The notes under the pieces: model-generated
Databases searched by the model: none
Told to the model about the DNA's origin: nothing
Seen by the model: only the letters and a program-made list of their open reading frames with translations
Assembly: GCA_005788815.1 (NCBI GenBank)
Contig: SYAZ01000034.1
Coordinates: 1-58,308, forward strand
Direction of reading: 5' to 3'
Length of the DNA: 58,308 nt
From: Actinomycetota bacterium
GTDB lineage: Bacteria; Actinomycetota; Acidimicrobiia; Acidimicrobiales; Ilumatobacteraceae
Shown: positions 1 through 7,084 of the stretch, one piece after another
How positions within the stretch are numbered: position 1 is the first letter of the stretch
How the letters are laid out: every line of letters starts with the position of its first letter
Made by a program: the position numbers and the translations under genes

Positions 1-312
1 CAGCAGAGTATTCGCGACCTTGCGCGGTCTGCAGGCGTTTCAAATCCGTATCTGTCTCAAATTGAACGAGGCATCCGGCGGCCATCTGCCGACATCTTGC
101 AGCAGATTGCACGTGCCCTAGAAATCTCAGCTGAGACTTTGTATGTGAGGGCTGGAATTTTGGATGGGACGCCACCCGAGACAAGCAGCGTTCCTGAAGC
201 CATCAACAATGATGAGCGCCTCTCTGCCGAGCAGAAGCAGAGCTTGCTGTCGGTCTATCGCTCATTTGTGGGTAGCCAGGAAACAACTGCCCCTGTCGCT
301 GACCCTCAGTAG
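1..312 (+). CDS. XRE-family HTH transcriptional regulator (5' end cut off)
   Basis: The reading frame is open from the first base, so the gene starts outside the window. The visible part starts inside a lambda-repressor-type helix-turn-helix: residues resembling IRDLARSAGVS are followed by the recognition-helix pattern NPYLSQIERG and by PSADILQQIARAL, the usual XRE fold. A 45-residue acidic tail without a recognisable domain follows (AEQKQSLLSVYRSF). It ends 36 bp before mshA on the same strand. Mycobacteria also have an XRE regulator upstream of mshA, so this placement looks like conserved synteny, although the regulated genes cannot be told from the sequence. DNA binding is well supported; target and ligand are unknown. 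Confidence 0.85.
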   Translation, partial: QQSIRDLARSAGVSNPYLSQIERGIRRPSADILQQIARALEISAETLYVRAGILDGTPPETSSVPEAINNDERLSAEQKQSLLSVYRSFVGSQETTAPVADPQ

Positions 313-348
313 GGGAATCAGAACACCTCTAGATAGGTTGATTATCTC

Positions 349-1560
349 ATGCGTCGTGTAGCAGTTCTCTCTCTTCACACATCTCCACTGGCTCAGCCAG
401 GTATTGGCGACGGTGGCGGAATGAATGTCTACGTGCGCGAACTTGTATCGGCACTTGCTCATGCTGGAGTGGATTGCACTACGTATACGCGTGCATGGCG
501 CGATGACTTGCCAACAGAAATCAATGTCGAGCCAAATCACAAGGTGGTGCATATTCCTGCCGGCGCAGTGGACATGCCCAAAGGTGATCTGCTTTCTGTA
601 GTTCCTGAGTTCACAGACGGAGTTCTTCGCCACATCAATGCCAACGGCGGCACCGATGTCATTCATGCCAATTACTGGCTCAGTGGTTTAAGTGGCCACA
701 CACTGAAGCACGAACTCGACGTTCCTCTTGTCAGCACATTTCACACGTTTGCGCGAGTGAAGGCACTGGGCGGTGACCCTGAATCTGAATTGCGCGAACA
801 AGCCGAAACAGATGTCATTGGTTGTTCCGATGTGATCTGTGTGAGTTGCACCGAGGAAGAGCGCCAGTTCATTGAGTTGTACGGCAACCCTCCTGGTACT
901 ACTGAAATTGTTGCACCCGGCGTGGAGCATGCCTTTTTTGCACCAGGCGATAAGCGTGGCGCACGCAAAGCTCTTGAGTTAGGTGACGGACCAGTGTTGT
1001 TGTTCGTCGGGCGTATTCAGCCGTTAAAAGGTGCCGATGTTGCGGTGCGATCACTTGCTGAACTGAACAGACCAGACGCAACACTTCTTATCGTCGGTGG
1101 CGCCAGCGGCATAGAGGGCGAAACCGAGATTGCCCATGTGCATGCGTTGATGCAAGAACTCAAAGTAGAAAATCAAGTTCGTTTCGTTGCGCCTCAAGCA
1201 CACCATATTTTGTCTACGTACTATCGCGCGGCAGACGTTGTACTAGTGCCAAGTCGCAGTGAGAGTTTTGGTCTTGTTGCATTAGAGGCCGCAGCGTGCG
1301 GAACACCTGTTGTGGCAAATGCAGTGGGTGGTTTGCTCACCATTGTCGAGCATGGACGAACTGGGTTCTTAGTCCCAGATCGTCAACCTGAAATTTTTGC
1401 TCGCCATATCGCAAATATCTTGGACGACCCTGCATTGTCTGTGCGCATGTCGCACGATGCTGCAGAACGCGCAAAGGGCTATACATGGAGTTTTGCTGCT
1501 GCTCGACTACGGCGCGCATACACAGACATCACTTCTCGTGATCGTGTGGTGTGCGAGTAA
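349..1560 (+). CDS. mshA: D-inositol-3-phosphate glycosyltransferase (mycothiol biosynthesis)
   Basis: A 403-residue GT4-family glycosyltransferase. In the mycothiol pathway MshA transfers N-acetylglucosamine from UDP-GlcNAc to 1L-myo-inositol 1-phosphate, the first committed step. The N-terminal segment HTSPLAQPGIGDGGGMNVYV (about residues 10-29) is the MshA signature; it distinguishes this protein from generic GT4 enzymes. The C-terminal nucleotide-sugar domain has FVGRIQPLKG (about 218-227) and the E-x7-E type motif SRSESFGLVALEAAACGTPV (about 302-321). Start: ATG at 349, 36 bp after the upstream regulator. The YbjN-like gene follows 4 bp after the stop, the same order as in mycobacteria. 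Mycothiol is restricted to Actinobacteria, so this gene is also taxonomic evidence. Confidence 0.93.
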   Translation: MRRVAVLSLHTSPLAQPGIGDGGGMNVYVRELVSALAHAGVDCTTYTRAWRDDLPTEINVEPNHKVVHIPAGAVDMPKGDLLSVVPEFTDGVLRHINANGGTDVIHANYWLSGLSGHTLKHELDVPLVSTFHTFARVKALGGDPESELREQAETDVIGCSDVICVSCTEEERQFIELYGNPPGTTEIVAPGVEHAFFAPGDKRGARKALELGDGPVLLFVGRIQPLKGADVAVRSLAELNRPDATLLIVGGASGIEGETEIAHVHALMQELKVENQVRFVAPQAHHILSTYYRAADVVLVPSRSESFGLVALEAAACGTPVVANAVGGLLTIVEHGRTGFLVPDRQPEIFARHIANILDDPALSVRMSHDAAERAKGYTWSFAAARLRRAYTDITSRDRVVCE

Positions 1561-1564
1561 ATTC

Positions 1565-2026
1565 ATGAGTGAATTATTCAGCAACTCCGATGTAGCCGTT
1601 TTCGAACGACGAATTACTGAATGGCTTTTTGCTATGAAAGAACGCAACGAAGCGATCGTTGCTGTGGACATAGACCAAGAAAACAGCCATCGTTGGTATG
1701 TGCGATTGCGTGGCGAAGAAAAAGAGTTCACAACTGTGTGGCTCACATTGGGTCAACGCACTCTGCGATACGAAACGTACGTTATGCCTGCGCCCGAAGA
1801 GAACGCAGAAGCTTTGTATGAGCATGTCTTGCGCAGAAATGAATCCTTAGTTGGTGCTCATTTTTCTATCGGCGTTGAAGATGCAATCTTCTTGCGTGGT
1901 GAGTTGCCTTTACGTTTGGTTGATGAACCAGAACTCGACCGCGTGGTAGGAACGTTGTACGCCACTGTGGAACGCGTGTTTCCTGCGATTATTCGCATTG
2001 GCTTTGCCAGCAAGTTCGCTGACTAA
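1565..2026 (+). CDS. YbjN-domain protein
   Basis: A 153-residue protein of the YbjN fold, related to type III secretion chaperones. The frame is open further upstream into mshA, but ATG 1565, 4 bp after the mshA stop, gives the expected compact length. Visible family features are the strand pattern WYVRLRGEEKEFTTVWLTLGQRTLRYETYVMPAPEENAEALYEHVLRRN and the later GVEDAIFLRGELPL. In mycobacteria a homologue also follows mshA directly. The molecular function is not established; a chaperone-like or regulatory role is inferred only from the fold. No signal peptide or membrane segment is visible. Confidence 0.8.
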   Translation: MSELFSNSDVAVFERRITEWLFAMKERNEAIVAVDIDQENSHRWYVRLRGEEKEFTTVWLTLGQRTLRYETYVMPAPEENAEALYEHVLRRNESLVGAHFSIGVEDAIFLRGELPLRLVDEPELDRVVGTLYATVERVFPAIIRIGFASKFAD

Positions 2027-2031
2027 ATCTG

Positions 2032-2101
2032 CCCCAGCAAGCATTTCGCCTCCACATTCACAGTGCTGGGGACGGAAAGGTCGGGGAAGTCAGTTCCGTC
2101 C
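2032..2101 (+). other. Two adjacent inverted repeats upstream of proC
   Basis: CCCCAGCA (2032-2039) pairs with TGCTGGGG (2064-2071) across a 24-nt loop. GGACGGAA (2070-2077) pairs with TTCCGTCC (2094-2101) across 16 nt. The two stems share two bases, so they could compete. No U-run follows, so this is not a classical intrinsic terminator; it lies 29 nt before the proC start and could be a leader structure or a U-less terminator for the mshA unit. No known riboswitch consensus was recognised. Confidence 0.45.
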
Positions 2102-2129
2102 TCGGCGTCCACCCCATTAGTCTCGTTGC

Positions 2130-2933
2130 ATGACTTCACACACCTCACGACTTGTCGTTATCGGCGGCGGCAACATGGGTTCTGCCCTGGTGGGTGGGCT
2201 TGTGCAGAGTGGGTGGGATCCTTCCACCATCACGGTTGTAGAGATTGATGTCGCCAAATGCGCACAGTTGGAAAAAGATCTTGGTGTGCGCACGAGCAAC
2301 GTTGTAGTTGCTGGCGATGGCGCACTCATCGCTGTGAAACCAGGCGATGTTGTGGGTGTATGTGCGCAAGTTGCTGCAACCGGAACACCGCGAGTGTTGT
2401 CTATCGCTGCTGGTATTTCCGTGGCCACATTGCAACAGGCCGTGGGGAACACAGTTGTTGCGGTGCGCGCAATGCCGAACACGCCCGCATTGGTAAAAGA
2501 AGGTGTCACCGCTATCTGTGGAAGCAGTGCATGTACTGAAGAAGATTACGTATGGGCCGAATCGTTGCTGTCTGCTGTCGGACTAGTGGTGCGTGTTCCT
2601 GAATCGCAGATGGATGTGGTCACCGCAGTTGCTGGTTCTGGTCCTGCATATATTTTCCTCATGGCTGAAGCTCTGTTGGCCTCTGCGATCGCAGAGGGGT
2701 TACCTCACGATGTCGCTGAGGTCATGGTGCGTCAGTTGTTTCGTGGATCGGGAATCTTGTTGGCCGACTCGCCCGATAGCCCAGCTACCTTGCGTGAAAA
2801 GGTGACCTCACCAAATGGAACGACGGCTGCCGGATTGGCTGTTTTTGAAGAGTCGAAACTTCGTGAAATCGTGCACAACGTGGTGAAAGCAGCCGCTGCA
2901 CGTAGCGCTGAGATGGGCAAAAAGAGGCATTAA
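2130..2933 (+). CDS. proC: Pyrroline-5-carboxylate reductase
   Basis: 267 residues, the usual ProC length (about 270). It catalyses the last step of proline synthesis, NAD(P)H-dependent reduction of 1-pyrroline-5-carboxylate. The Rossmann motif VVIGGGNMGSALVGGL lies at residues 8-23. RAMPNTPALVKEGVTAI and VTAVAGSGPAYIFLMAEAL are the conserved ProC substrate and dimer motifs, and SPNGTTAAGL near the C-terminus is the family signature. The start at ATG 2130 leaves a 103-nt leader containing two inverted repeats. The gene order mshA, YbjN-like, proC, then hem genes resembles a compressed version of the mycobacterial region. Confidence 0.95.
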   Translation: MTSHTSRLVVIGGGNMGSALVGGLVQSGWDPSTITVVEIDVAKCAQLEKDLGVRTSNVVVAGDGALIAVKPGDVVGVCAQVAATGTPRVLSIAAGISVATLQQAVGNTVVAVRAMPNTPALVKEGVTAICGSSACTEEDYVWAESLLSAVGLVVRVPESQMDVVTAVAGSGPAYIFLMAEALLASAIAEGLPHDVAEVMVRQLFRGSGILLADSPDSPATLREKVTSPNGTTAAGLAVFEESKLREIVHNVVKAAAARSAEMGKKRH

Positions 2934-2982
2934 AAATTCCTTCGGTGGTTTTCACTTTTTGTGGCCATGGGGAGTATGTTTA

Positions 2983-3085
2983 GTGACACAGGTCACCGAT
3001 GGTGGGAAACCAGCATCGGGAGTCGCGCTCAGCAATGAGCTGCGCCGAGAGGGCTGGTGCCGTCGGGGGGTTGGCACCAGCCCTC
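2983..3085 (+). ncRNA. Structured 5' leader of the SAM hydrolase gene (unidentified RNA)
   Basis: Four consecutive hairpins can be drawn by eye. GTGAC 2983-2987 pairs with GTCAC 2992-2996. CCGATG 2996-3001 pairs with CATCGG 3014-3019, continues after a G-G mismatch with TGG/CCA, and is closed by a GAAA loop (3006-3009). GCTCA 3027-3031 pairs with TGAGC 3036-3040, closed by a GCAA loop. A 13-bp perfect stem GAGGGCTGGTGCC 3049-3061 pairs with 3073-3085. Two of the loops are GNRA tetraloops, typical of folded RNAs. The start codon of the next gene is 68 nt downstream. It does not show the conserved core of SAM-I/IV, cobalamin, TPP, glycine, c-di-AMP or c-di-GMP riboswitches as I remember them. 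A cis-regulatory RNA or an sRNA with a terminator is the inference. Confidence 0.55.
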
Positions 3086-3152
3086 CCGTATGTCTGGGCT
3101 CATGTTGCAGTGCGTGAATCTCAAATCTGTTCTTACTCAATAAGGTGAAGTT

Positions 3153-4010
3153 ATGCATTCGCACGTATCTCTACTCACTGACTACGGATTACACGATGAG
3201 TTTGTTGGCGTCATGAAGTGCGTGATTACAGATCTTGCTCCGCATGCGCGCATTACAGACATCACTCACGGCATTCCTGCATTCGATGTTCGCGCCGGTT
3301 CACTTGCGCTTGCTCGCGCCATTCAGTATGTGCCGCCTGGAATTGTGATTGCAGTTGTTGACCCAGGTGTTGGTTCAAATAGACGCGCAATTGCTATTGA
3401 AGTTGCTGGCGGTCGAGGTGTTCTCATTGGCCCTGATAACGGACTTCTTGCATCGGCAGCCGCAATGGCTGGCGGCGCAGAACGAGTGTTTGAACTTTCA
3501 AATGAAGATCTGCACATTGAGGCGCCTGGTACAACGTTTGCTGGTCGCGATATTTTTGCACCGGTGGCAGCGCACTTATGCAATGGCGGCGCAATCGAAG
3601 ACGTAGGACTAGAAATTGATTCAGCAACCGTGATGCCAGGACTTGTTCCGATTCCCACAGTCGAAAAACATGATTCATATGGCGATGGATTGCGTTGTGA
3701 AGTCACGTGGGTCGATGTCTACGGAAATTGTCAACTCAATGTTGGGCCAGATGAAATCGCTCAATTTGGAACCACTGTTCGACTTGTCATGGGCGACGAT
3801 GTTCGTAGTGCACGCGTTACTTCCCATTTTGCTGAGATTGATGGTGGCGCCATAGGGGCCGTTGTCGACTCATACGGCATGGTGGCCTTGGCTGTCGATC
3901 GTGGGTCTGCCGCTGAAACCTTGCGACTCAGCGCAGGAGATGCCGTATTGGTCTTTACGGGCTCTGGCGACGGTCAGACATCTGCCGTCAGTATCCGCTC
4001 AGCGAAGTAG
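3153..4010 (+). CDS. S-adenosyl-L-methionine hydrolase (adenosine-forming), DUF62 family
   Basis: A 285-residue protein of the SAM hydroxide adenosyltransferase family (COG1912), which converts SAM and water to adenosine and methionine. Family marks: LLTDYGLHDEFVGVMK at residues 7-22, DITHGIPAFDVRAGS at 36-50, AVVDPGVGSNRR at 67-78 carrying the catalytic Asp70 and an Arg, IGPDNGLL, and GRDIFAPVAAHL. The C-terminal beta domain contains VDVYGNCQLNV. Start ATG 3153 is preceded by AAGGTGAAG (3143-3150). The gene stands behind a structured leader, unlike most genes in the window, which suggests specific control. Its physiological role in bacteria is poorly understood. Confidence 0.88.
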   Translation: MHSHVSLLTDYGLHDEFVGVMKCVITDLAPHARITDITHGIPAFDVRAGSLALARAIQYVPPGIVIAVVDPGVGSNRRAIAIEVAGGRGVLIGPDNGLLASAAAMAGGAERVFELSNEDLHIEAPGTTFAGRDIFAPVAAHLCNGGAIEDVGLEIDSATVMPGLVPIPTVEKHDSYGDGLRCEVTWVDVYGNCQLNVGPDEIAQFGTTVRLVMGDDVRSARVTSHFAEIDGGAIGAVVDSYGMVALAVDRGSAAETLRLSAGDAVLVFTGSGDGQTSAVSIRSAK

Positions 4011-4020
4011 TGTCTGAACT

Positions 4021-4107
4021 GTGCGACCAGCGACAACCTTGACAATTGCTTTGCTTATCGGAGTCATCATGGCTGCTGGCATTGTCAACTTACTGTTTAT
4101 GAAATAG
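4021..4107 (+). CDS. Possible 28-residue single-pass membrane peptide
   Basis: A GTG-started frame (MRPATTLTIALLIGVIMAAG...) encodes a positively charged start, about 20 hydrophobic residues and a C-terminal MK, then TAG. It fits exactly between the SAM hydrolase stop (4010) and the acyl-CoA synthetase start (4118), the only space there. The layout (short basic N-terminus, one TM helix) is that of small membrane proteins that Acidimicrobiia-type genomes often leave unannotated. No strong Shine-Dalgarno sequence precedes GTG 4021. Function unknown; it could be a chance frame, and only conservation in relatives would settle it. Confidence 0.45.
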   Translation: MRPATTLTIALLIGVIMAAGIVNLLFMK

Positions 4108-4117
4108 GGCGTCTTTC

Positions 4118-5605
4118 ATGAATCTTTCACTCATTATCGACGGACACCCTGATGATGCACCAGCGCTTATTTCCCGCGGGCGAGTCACTGCATACGGTGC
4201 ATTGCGTCAGCAAGTGGCCAGCATGCGCGGTGCCCTTACTCGCGATGGGGTGGGCAAAGGCGATGTCGTTGCGTTGCTATGTGGAAACAGCCGATACTTC
4301 GTGGTGTCGTACCTTGCCGCTATTGGTATTGGTGCAATTGTTTCTCCATTGAATCCCACGAGTCCCGCTCCGGAAATTGAGAGCGAACTCAATGTTGTGA
4401 AACCAACTGTTGCTGTTGTTGAACCATCTGCTGTTGCTGCATGGCTTCAAATTCCGTCTGACACTCGCAATGCCGTGCGAATAGTGATTGCGACGGAAGG
4501 GCACGATATTGCTGGCGCGAGAACAATTAATGATTACTTACAGGGCGATACAGCACCAATAGTTGACGTAGAAGCAACGCATCCGGCTGTATATATGTTT
4601 ACGAGCGGTACGGCAGGCTCACCCAAGGCTGCTGTTCTCACTCATAATAATTTGCTCACGAATATTCACCAGGCAAATGTTGCTGAGCACCTCGTCGCCG
4701 ACGATGTCACATTCGGCATACTGCCGTTGTTTCATATCTTTGGTCTCAATGTAGTTTTGGGAACCACGCTTGCTTCTGGTGGTTCAGTTGTTCTGGTGCA
4801 ACGTTTTGATCCTGTTGCAACAATGGAAACAATTAATGATCGTGGCGTCACTGTTATGCCTGGTTCTCCAAACATGTGGATGGCGCTTGCACAAATGGAG
4901 CATGCAACACCATACGGATTCGCTGGCGTGCGGCTTGCACTTTCTGGCGCAGCTAAGTTGCCCGAGCAAATCAGCCATTCCATGAGTGCGCGTTTTGGCC
5001 TGCAAATTCAAGAGGGTTACGGACTCACCGAGGCTGCACCTGTAGTGACTACCTCAATTGGTATGACCTGGACCCCTGGTTCCATCGGTCGACCAGTTCC
5101 TGGAATTGAGTTACGAATCGTTGACGAAAATGGGGGAGACGTCCTACTCGGCGATAGCGGCGAGATATGGATTCGTGGCGAAAACATCTTTGCTGGGTAT
5201 CTCAATGATCCTGAAGCAACTGCGCGAGTTCTCACTCCGGACGGCTGGCTGCGTACCGGTGACATTGCAATTGTCGATGAAGATGGCCACTTGTACATGG
5301 TGGATCGTATAAAAGATCTCATCATTGTTTCTGGATTCAACGTGTTCCCTGCAGAAGTCGAAAGCGTGCTTTCTGCGCATCCTGATGTTGCAGAAGTAAC
5401 CGTTGTTGGCACACCGCACCCACACACTGGTGAAGCAGTTCGTGCATACATTGTGGCGCGCAATGGTGTGCATCTTGATGAAGATGCAATCATCGATTAC
5501 TGCCGAACAAAACTGGCTCGATACAAATGTCCGTCGAAGATTTTGTTTGTTGAAACTCTTCCACGCAATATCAGCGGGAAAGTACAACGCTTCGCTTTGA
5601 AGTAG
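4118..5605 (+). CDS. AMP-dependent acyl-CoA synthetase / ligase
   Basis: 495 residues of the ANL superfamily: carboxylate + ATP + CoA gives acyl-CoA + AMP + PPi in two half reactions. The P-loop-like motif MFTSGTAGSPKAAVLTH (about 155-171), the A5 motif EGYGLTEAAP, the A7/A8 hinge WLRTGDIAIVDEDGHLYMVDR with DLIIVSGFNVFPAEVE, and the C-terminal PRNISGKVQR with the catalytic lysine are all present. The length and GFNVFPAEVE resemble medium/long-chain fatty-acid or aromatic acyl-CoA ligases rather than acetyl-CoA synthetase. Substrate is not assignable from sequence alone. The 3' end overlaps the convergent membrane-protein gene by 35 bp. Confidence 0.85.
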   Translation: MNLSLIIDGHPDDAPALISRGRVTAYGALRQQVASMRGALTRDGVGKGDVVALLCGNSRYFVVSYLAAIGIGAIVSPLNPTSPAPEIESELNVVKPTVAVVEPSAVAAWLQIPSDTRNAVRIVIATEGHDIAGARTINDYLQGDTAPIVDVEATHPAVYMFTSGTAGSPKAAVLTHNNLLTNIHQANVAEHLVADDVTFGILPLFHIFGLNVVLGTTLASGGSVVLVQRFDPVATMETINDRGVTVMPGSPNMWMALAQMEHATPYGFAGVRLALSGAAKLPEQISHSMSARFGLQIQEGYGLTEAAPVVTTSIGMTWTPGSIGRPVPGIELRIVDENGGDVLLGDSGEIWIRGENIFAGYLNDPEATARVLTPDGWLRTGDIAIVDEDGHLYMVDRIKDLIIVSGFNVFPAEVESVLSAHPDVAEVTVVGTPHPHTGEAVRAYIVARNGVHLDEDAIIDYCRTKLARYKCPSKILFVETLPRNISGKVQRFALK

Positions 5606-6320
5606 TTGCACGCGTGGCGTTACTTGCCACGAGGAAACCAATAAACAAAATGCTGATGCCTACCAAGAGGGTGATGGCAAACGCGGTGTCTGCACCAAGA
5701 CGCCCAGAGAATGTGCCACTTGCAGACAATGTTGCTGCGCCGAGCGCAATGAAGATGTTGCCGAGAGCCAACATGCGTGGAGAAGAAACGTTGCGCGTGG
5801 CAGTGGCGGTGAGCGCAGGGTTTGCCCCACGCAGCACGCGATAGGCGGACCACAGCGCGCCAACAAAAATGATGGTGGCGGGAATAGCAGAACCCACAGC
5901 AGCCAAGACGCGGGGAAGCGGGTCAAACACGTCGCTGCCTTTCGGCAACTCATTCGGAGAGATGATGCTGTTCATGGGCGCAATAAGAATGACGCCGGCT
6001 GAGAACCCGCTGAAGACAAGCAAGATGCGGGTGGTAACTCGACCCGCTCGCGGCCCCGCCAACAGAAAAATGGTGCCAAGGGCAAGCCACGGAACATTGA
6101 CGACGGCACCGAGCAAGAAAAAGACACGAAAAGACATTTCGCTCCACCCTCGTGCCTCGCCCCACCATAGGGAAAAGGAAGCCATGGCAAACAGGGCCAT
6201 GGCAATTGTCCATGCCAATTCATGGGGGCGATGGCGCCTCAGCCAGCGATCCCAGGTGCTGAGACCAAAGGCGACAGCGATAAGGGCAGAGGCGGCAGCA
6301 AGAGCCGTGTTCAAGGTCAC
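5571..6320 (-). CDS. Multi-pass membrane protein of unknown function
   Basis: About 249 residues with roughly seven hydrophobic helices: ALAAASALIAVAF, ELAWTIAMALFAMASFSLWW, VFFLLGAVVNVPWLALGTIFLLAG, TTRILLVFSGFSAGVILIAP, VLAAVGSAIPATIIFVGALW, MLALGNIFIALGAATLSASG and AFAITLLVGISILFIGFLVAS. The frame is open to 6491, but that would run past the rex start. GTG at 6320 gives a protein starting just before the first helix and leaves a 69-bp divergent promoter region with rex. No catalytic motif is recognised. It converges on the acyl-CoA synthetase with a 35-bp overlap. The N-terminus is uncertain; another GTG exists at 6368. Confidence 0.6.
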   Translation of the reverse strand: MTLNTALAAASALIAVAFGLSTWDRWLRRHRPHELAWTIAMALFAMASFSLWWGEARGWSEMSFRVFFLLGAVVNVPWLALGTIFLLAGPRAGRVTTRILLVFSGFSAGVILIAPMNSIISPNELPKGSDVFDPLPRVLAAVGSAIPATIIFVGALWSAYRVLRGANPALTATATRNVSSPRMLALGNIFIALGAATLSASGTFSGRLGADTAFAITLLVGISILFIGFLVASNATRATTSKRSVVLSR

Positions 6321-6351
6321 GGTATGAAAGGCTAGGGGCAGCCCAACGGAG

Positions 6352-6371
6352 TTCGTGAAACGGTGCACGAA
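6352..6371. promoter_or_regulatory. Palindrome between the membrane-protein gene and rex (candidate operator)
   Basis: TTCGTG (6352-6357) and CACGAA (6366-6371) form a perfect 6-bp inverted repeat with an 8-bp spacer, ending 18 bp before the rex ATG and inside the divergent intergenic region. The Rex consensus is a 20-bp palindrome TTGTGAA-N6-TTCACAA; this site has the same total length and contains TTCGTGAA, but the half-sites do not align well. Autoregulation by Rex is therefore only a suggestion. Confidence 0.4.
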
Positions 6372-6389
6372 GCAATAGCGTGGGGTTGC

Positions 6390-7079
6390 ATGTCGGACTC
6401 CCCCCGCCGCCGAATTCCAGAAGCCGCCCTCGGGCGTCTGCCTATCTATTTGCGCATCCTCGTCGACCTCGGCACCGAGAATGTTGCGCAAGTGTCAAGC
6501 GAGCAACTCGCAGAACTAGCAGCTGTCAATGCAGCCAAGGTGAGAAAGGATTTGTCGTATCTCGGCACCTACGGCACCCGCGGCGTTGGCTATGAAGTGC
6601 AGTTCTTGATGTACCAAATTCAACGTGAACTTGGGTTGAACCAGTCATGGCCAATCGTGATTGTCGGAGCAGGCAACTTGGGTCAAGCACTCGCTAATTT
6701 TTCTGGCATCGCAGAACGTGGTTTTCACATTGTCGGAGTCGTGGATAAAGACGAATCAAAGATCGGAACTGTCGTTGGTGGCGTTCGCGTCAAGCACGTC
6801 GACGAATTAGCAAGCATTGTCCAGTCAAAAGCTGTGAACATTGGCATCATCGCCACCCCCGCACAACACGCTCAAGAAGCAGCCGATGCCCTGGTGCGCG
6901 CTGGGGTGGGGTCCATCATGAACTTTGCTCCTACAGTGTTGGCTGTGCCACGTGGAGTCAATGTTCGAAAAGTTGATCTGGCACTTGAACTCCAGATCTT
7001 GAGTTACTACGAACAAACCCGCAACAACGGTTTACGAGCTGTTCCCACGGGTGAGCACTCAGATTCGGTTAGCGCGTAA
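6390..7079 (+). CDS. rex: Redox-sensing transcriptional repressor Rex
   Basis: 229 residues from ATG 6390 (a GTG at 6363 adds nine non-conserved residues). Rex binds DNA when NADH/NAD+ is low and releases it when NADH binds, controlling respiratory genes. The N-terminal winged helix has IPEAALGRLPIYLRIL and the recognition region NAAKVRKDLSYLGTYGTRGVGY. The Rossmann domain has IVIVGAGNLGQALANF (about 90-105), then GVVDKDESKIG. The C-terminal swapped helix LELQILSYYEQ is present. hemA follows 5 bp later, so Rex is the first gene of the heme operon, the arrangement known in Streptomyces (rex-hemACD). It is a plausible regulator of the cytochrome and complex I genes downstream. Confidence 0.95.
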   Translation: MSDSPRRRIPEAALGRLPIYLRILVDLGTENVAQVSSEQLAELAAVNAAKVRKDLSYLGTYGTRGVGYEVQFLMYQIQRELGLNQSWPIVIVGAGNLGQALANFSGIAERGFHIVGVVDKDESKIGTVVGGVRVKHVDELASIVQSKAVNIGIIATPAQHAQEAADALVRAGVGSIMNFAPTVLAVPRGVNVRKVDLALELQILSYYEQTRNNGLRAVPTGEHSDSVSA

Positions 7080-7084
7080 CCATC

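Noticed and set aside
1397-1564. Upstream extension of the YbjN-like gene into mshA
   Set aside because: The added residues are an out-of-frame reading of mshA and have no similarity to the family; ATG 1565 right after the mshA stop gives the expected protein.
2983-3085. Assignment of the leader as a SAM-I/SAM-IV, c-di-GMP, c-di-AMP or T-box element
   Set aside because: None of the conserved cores I know from these classes can be found, so only an unidentified structured leader is reported.
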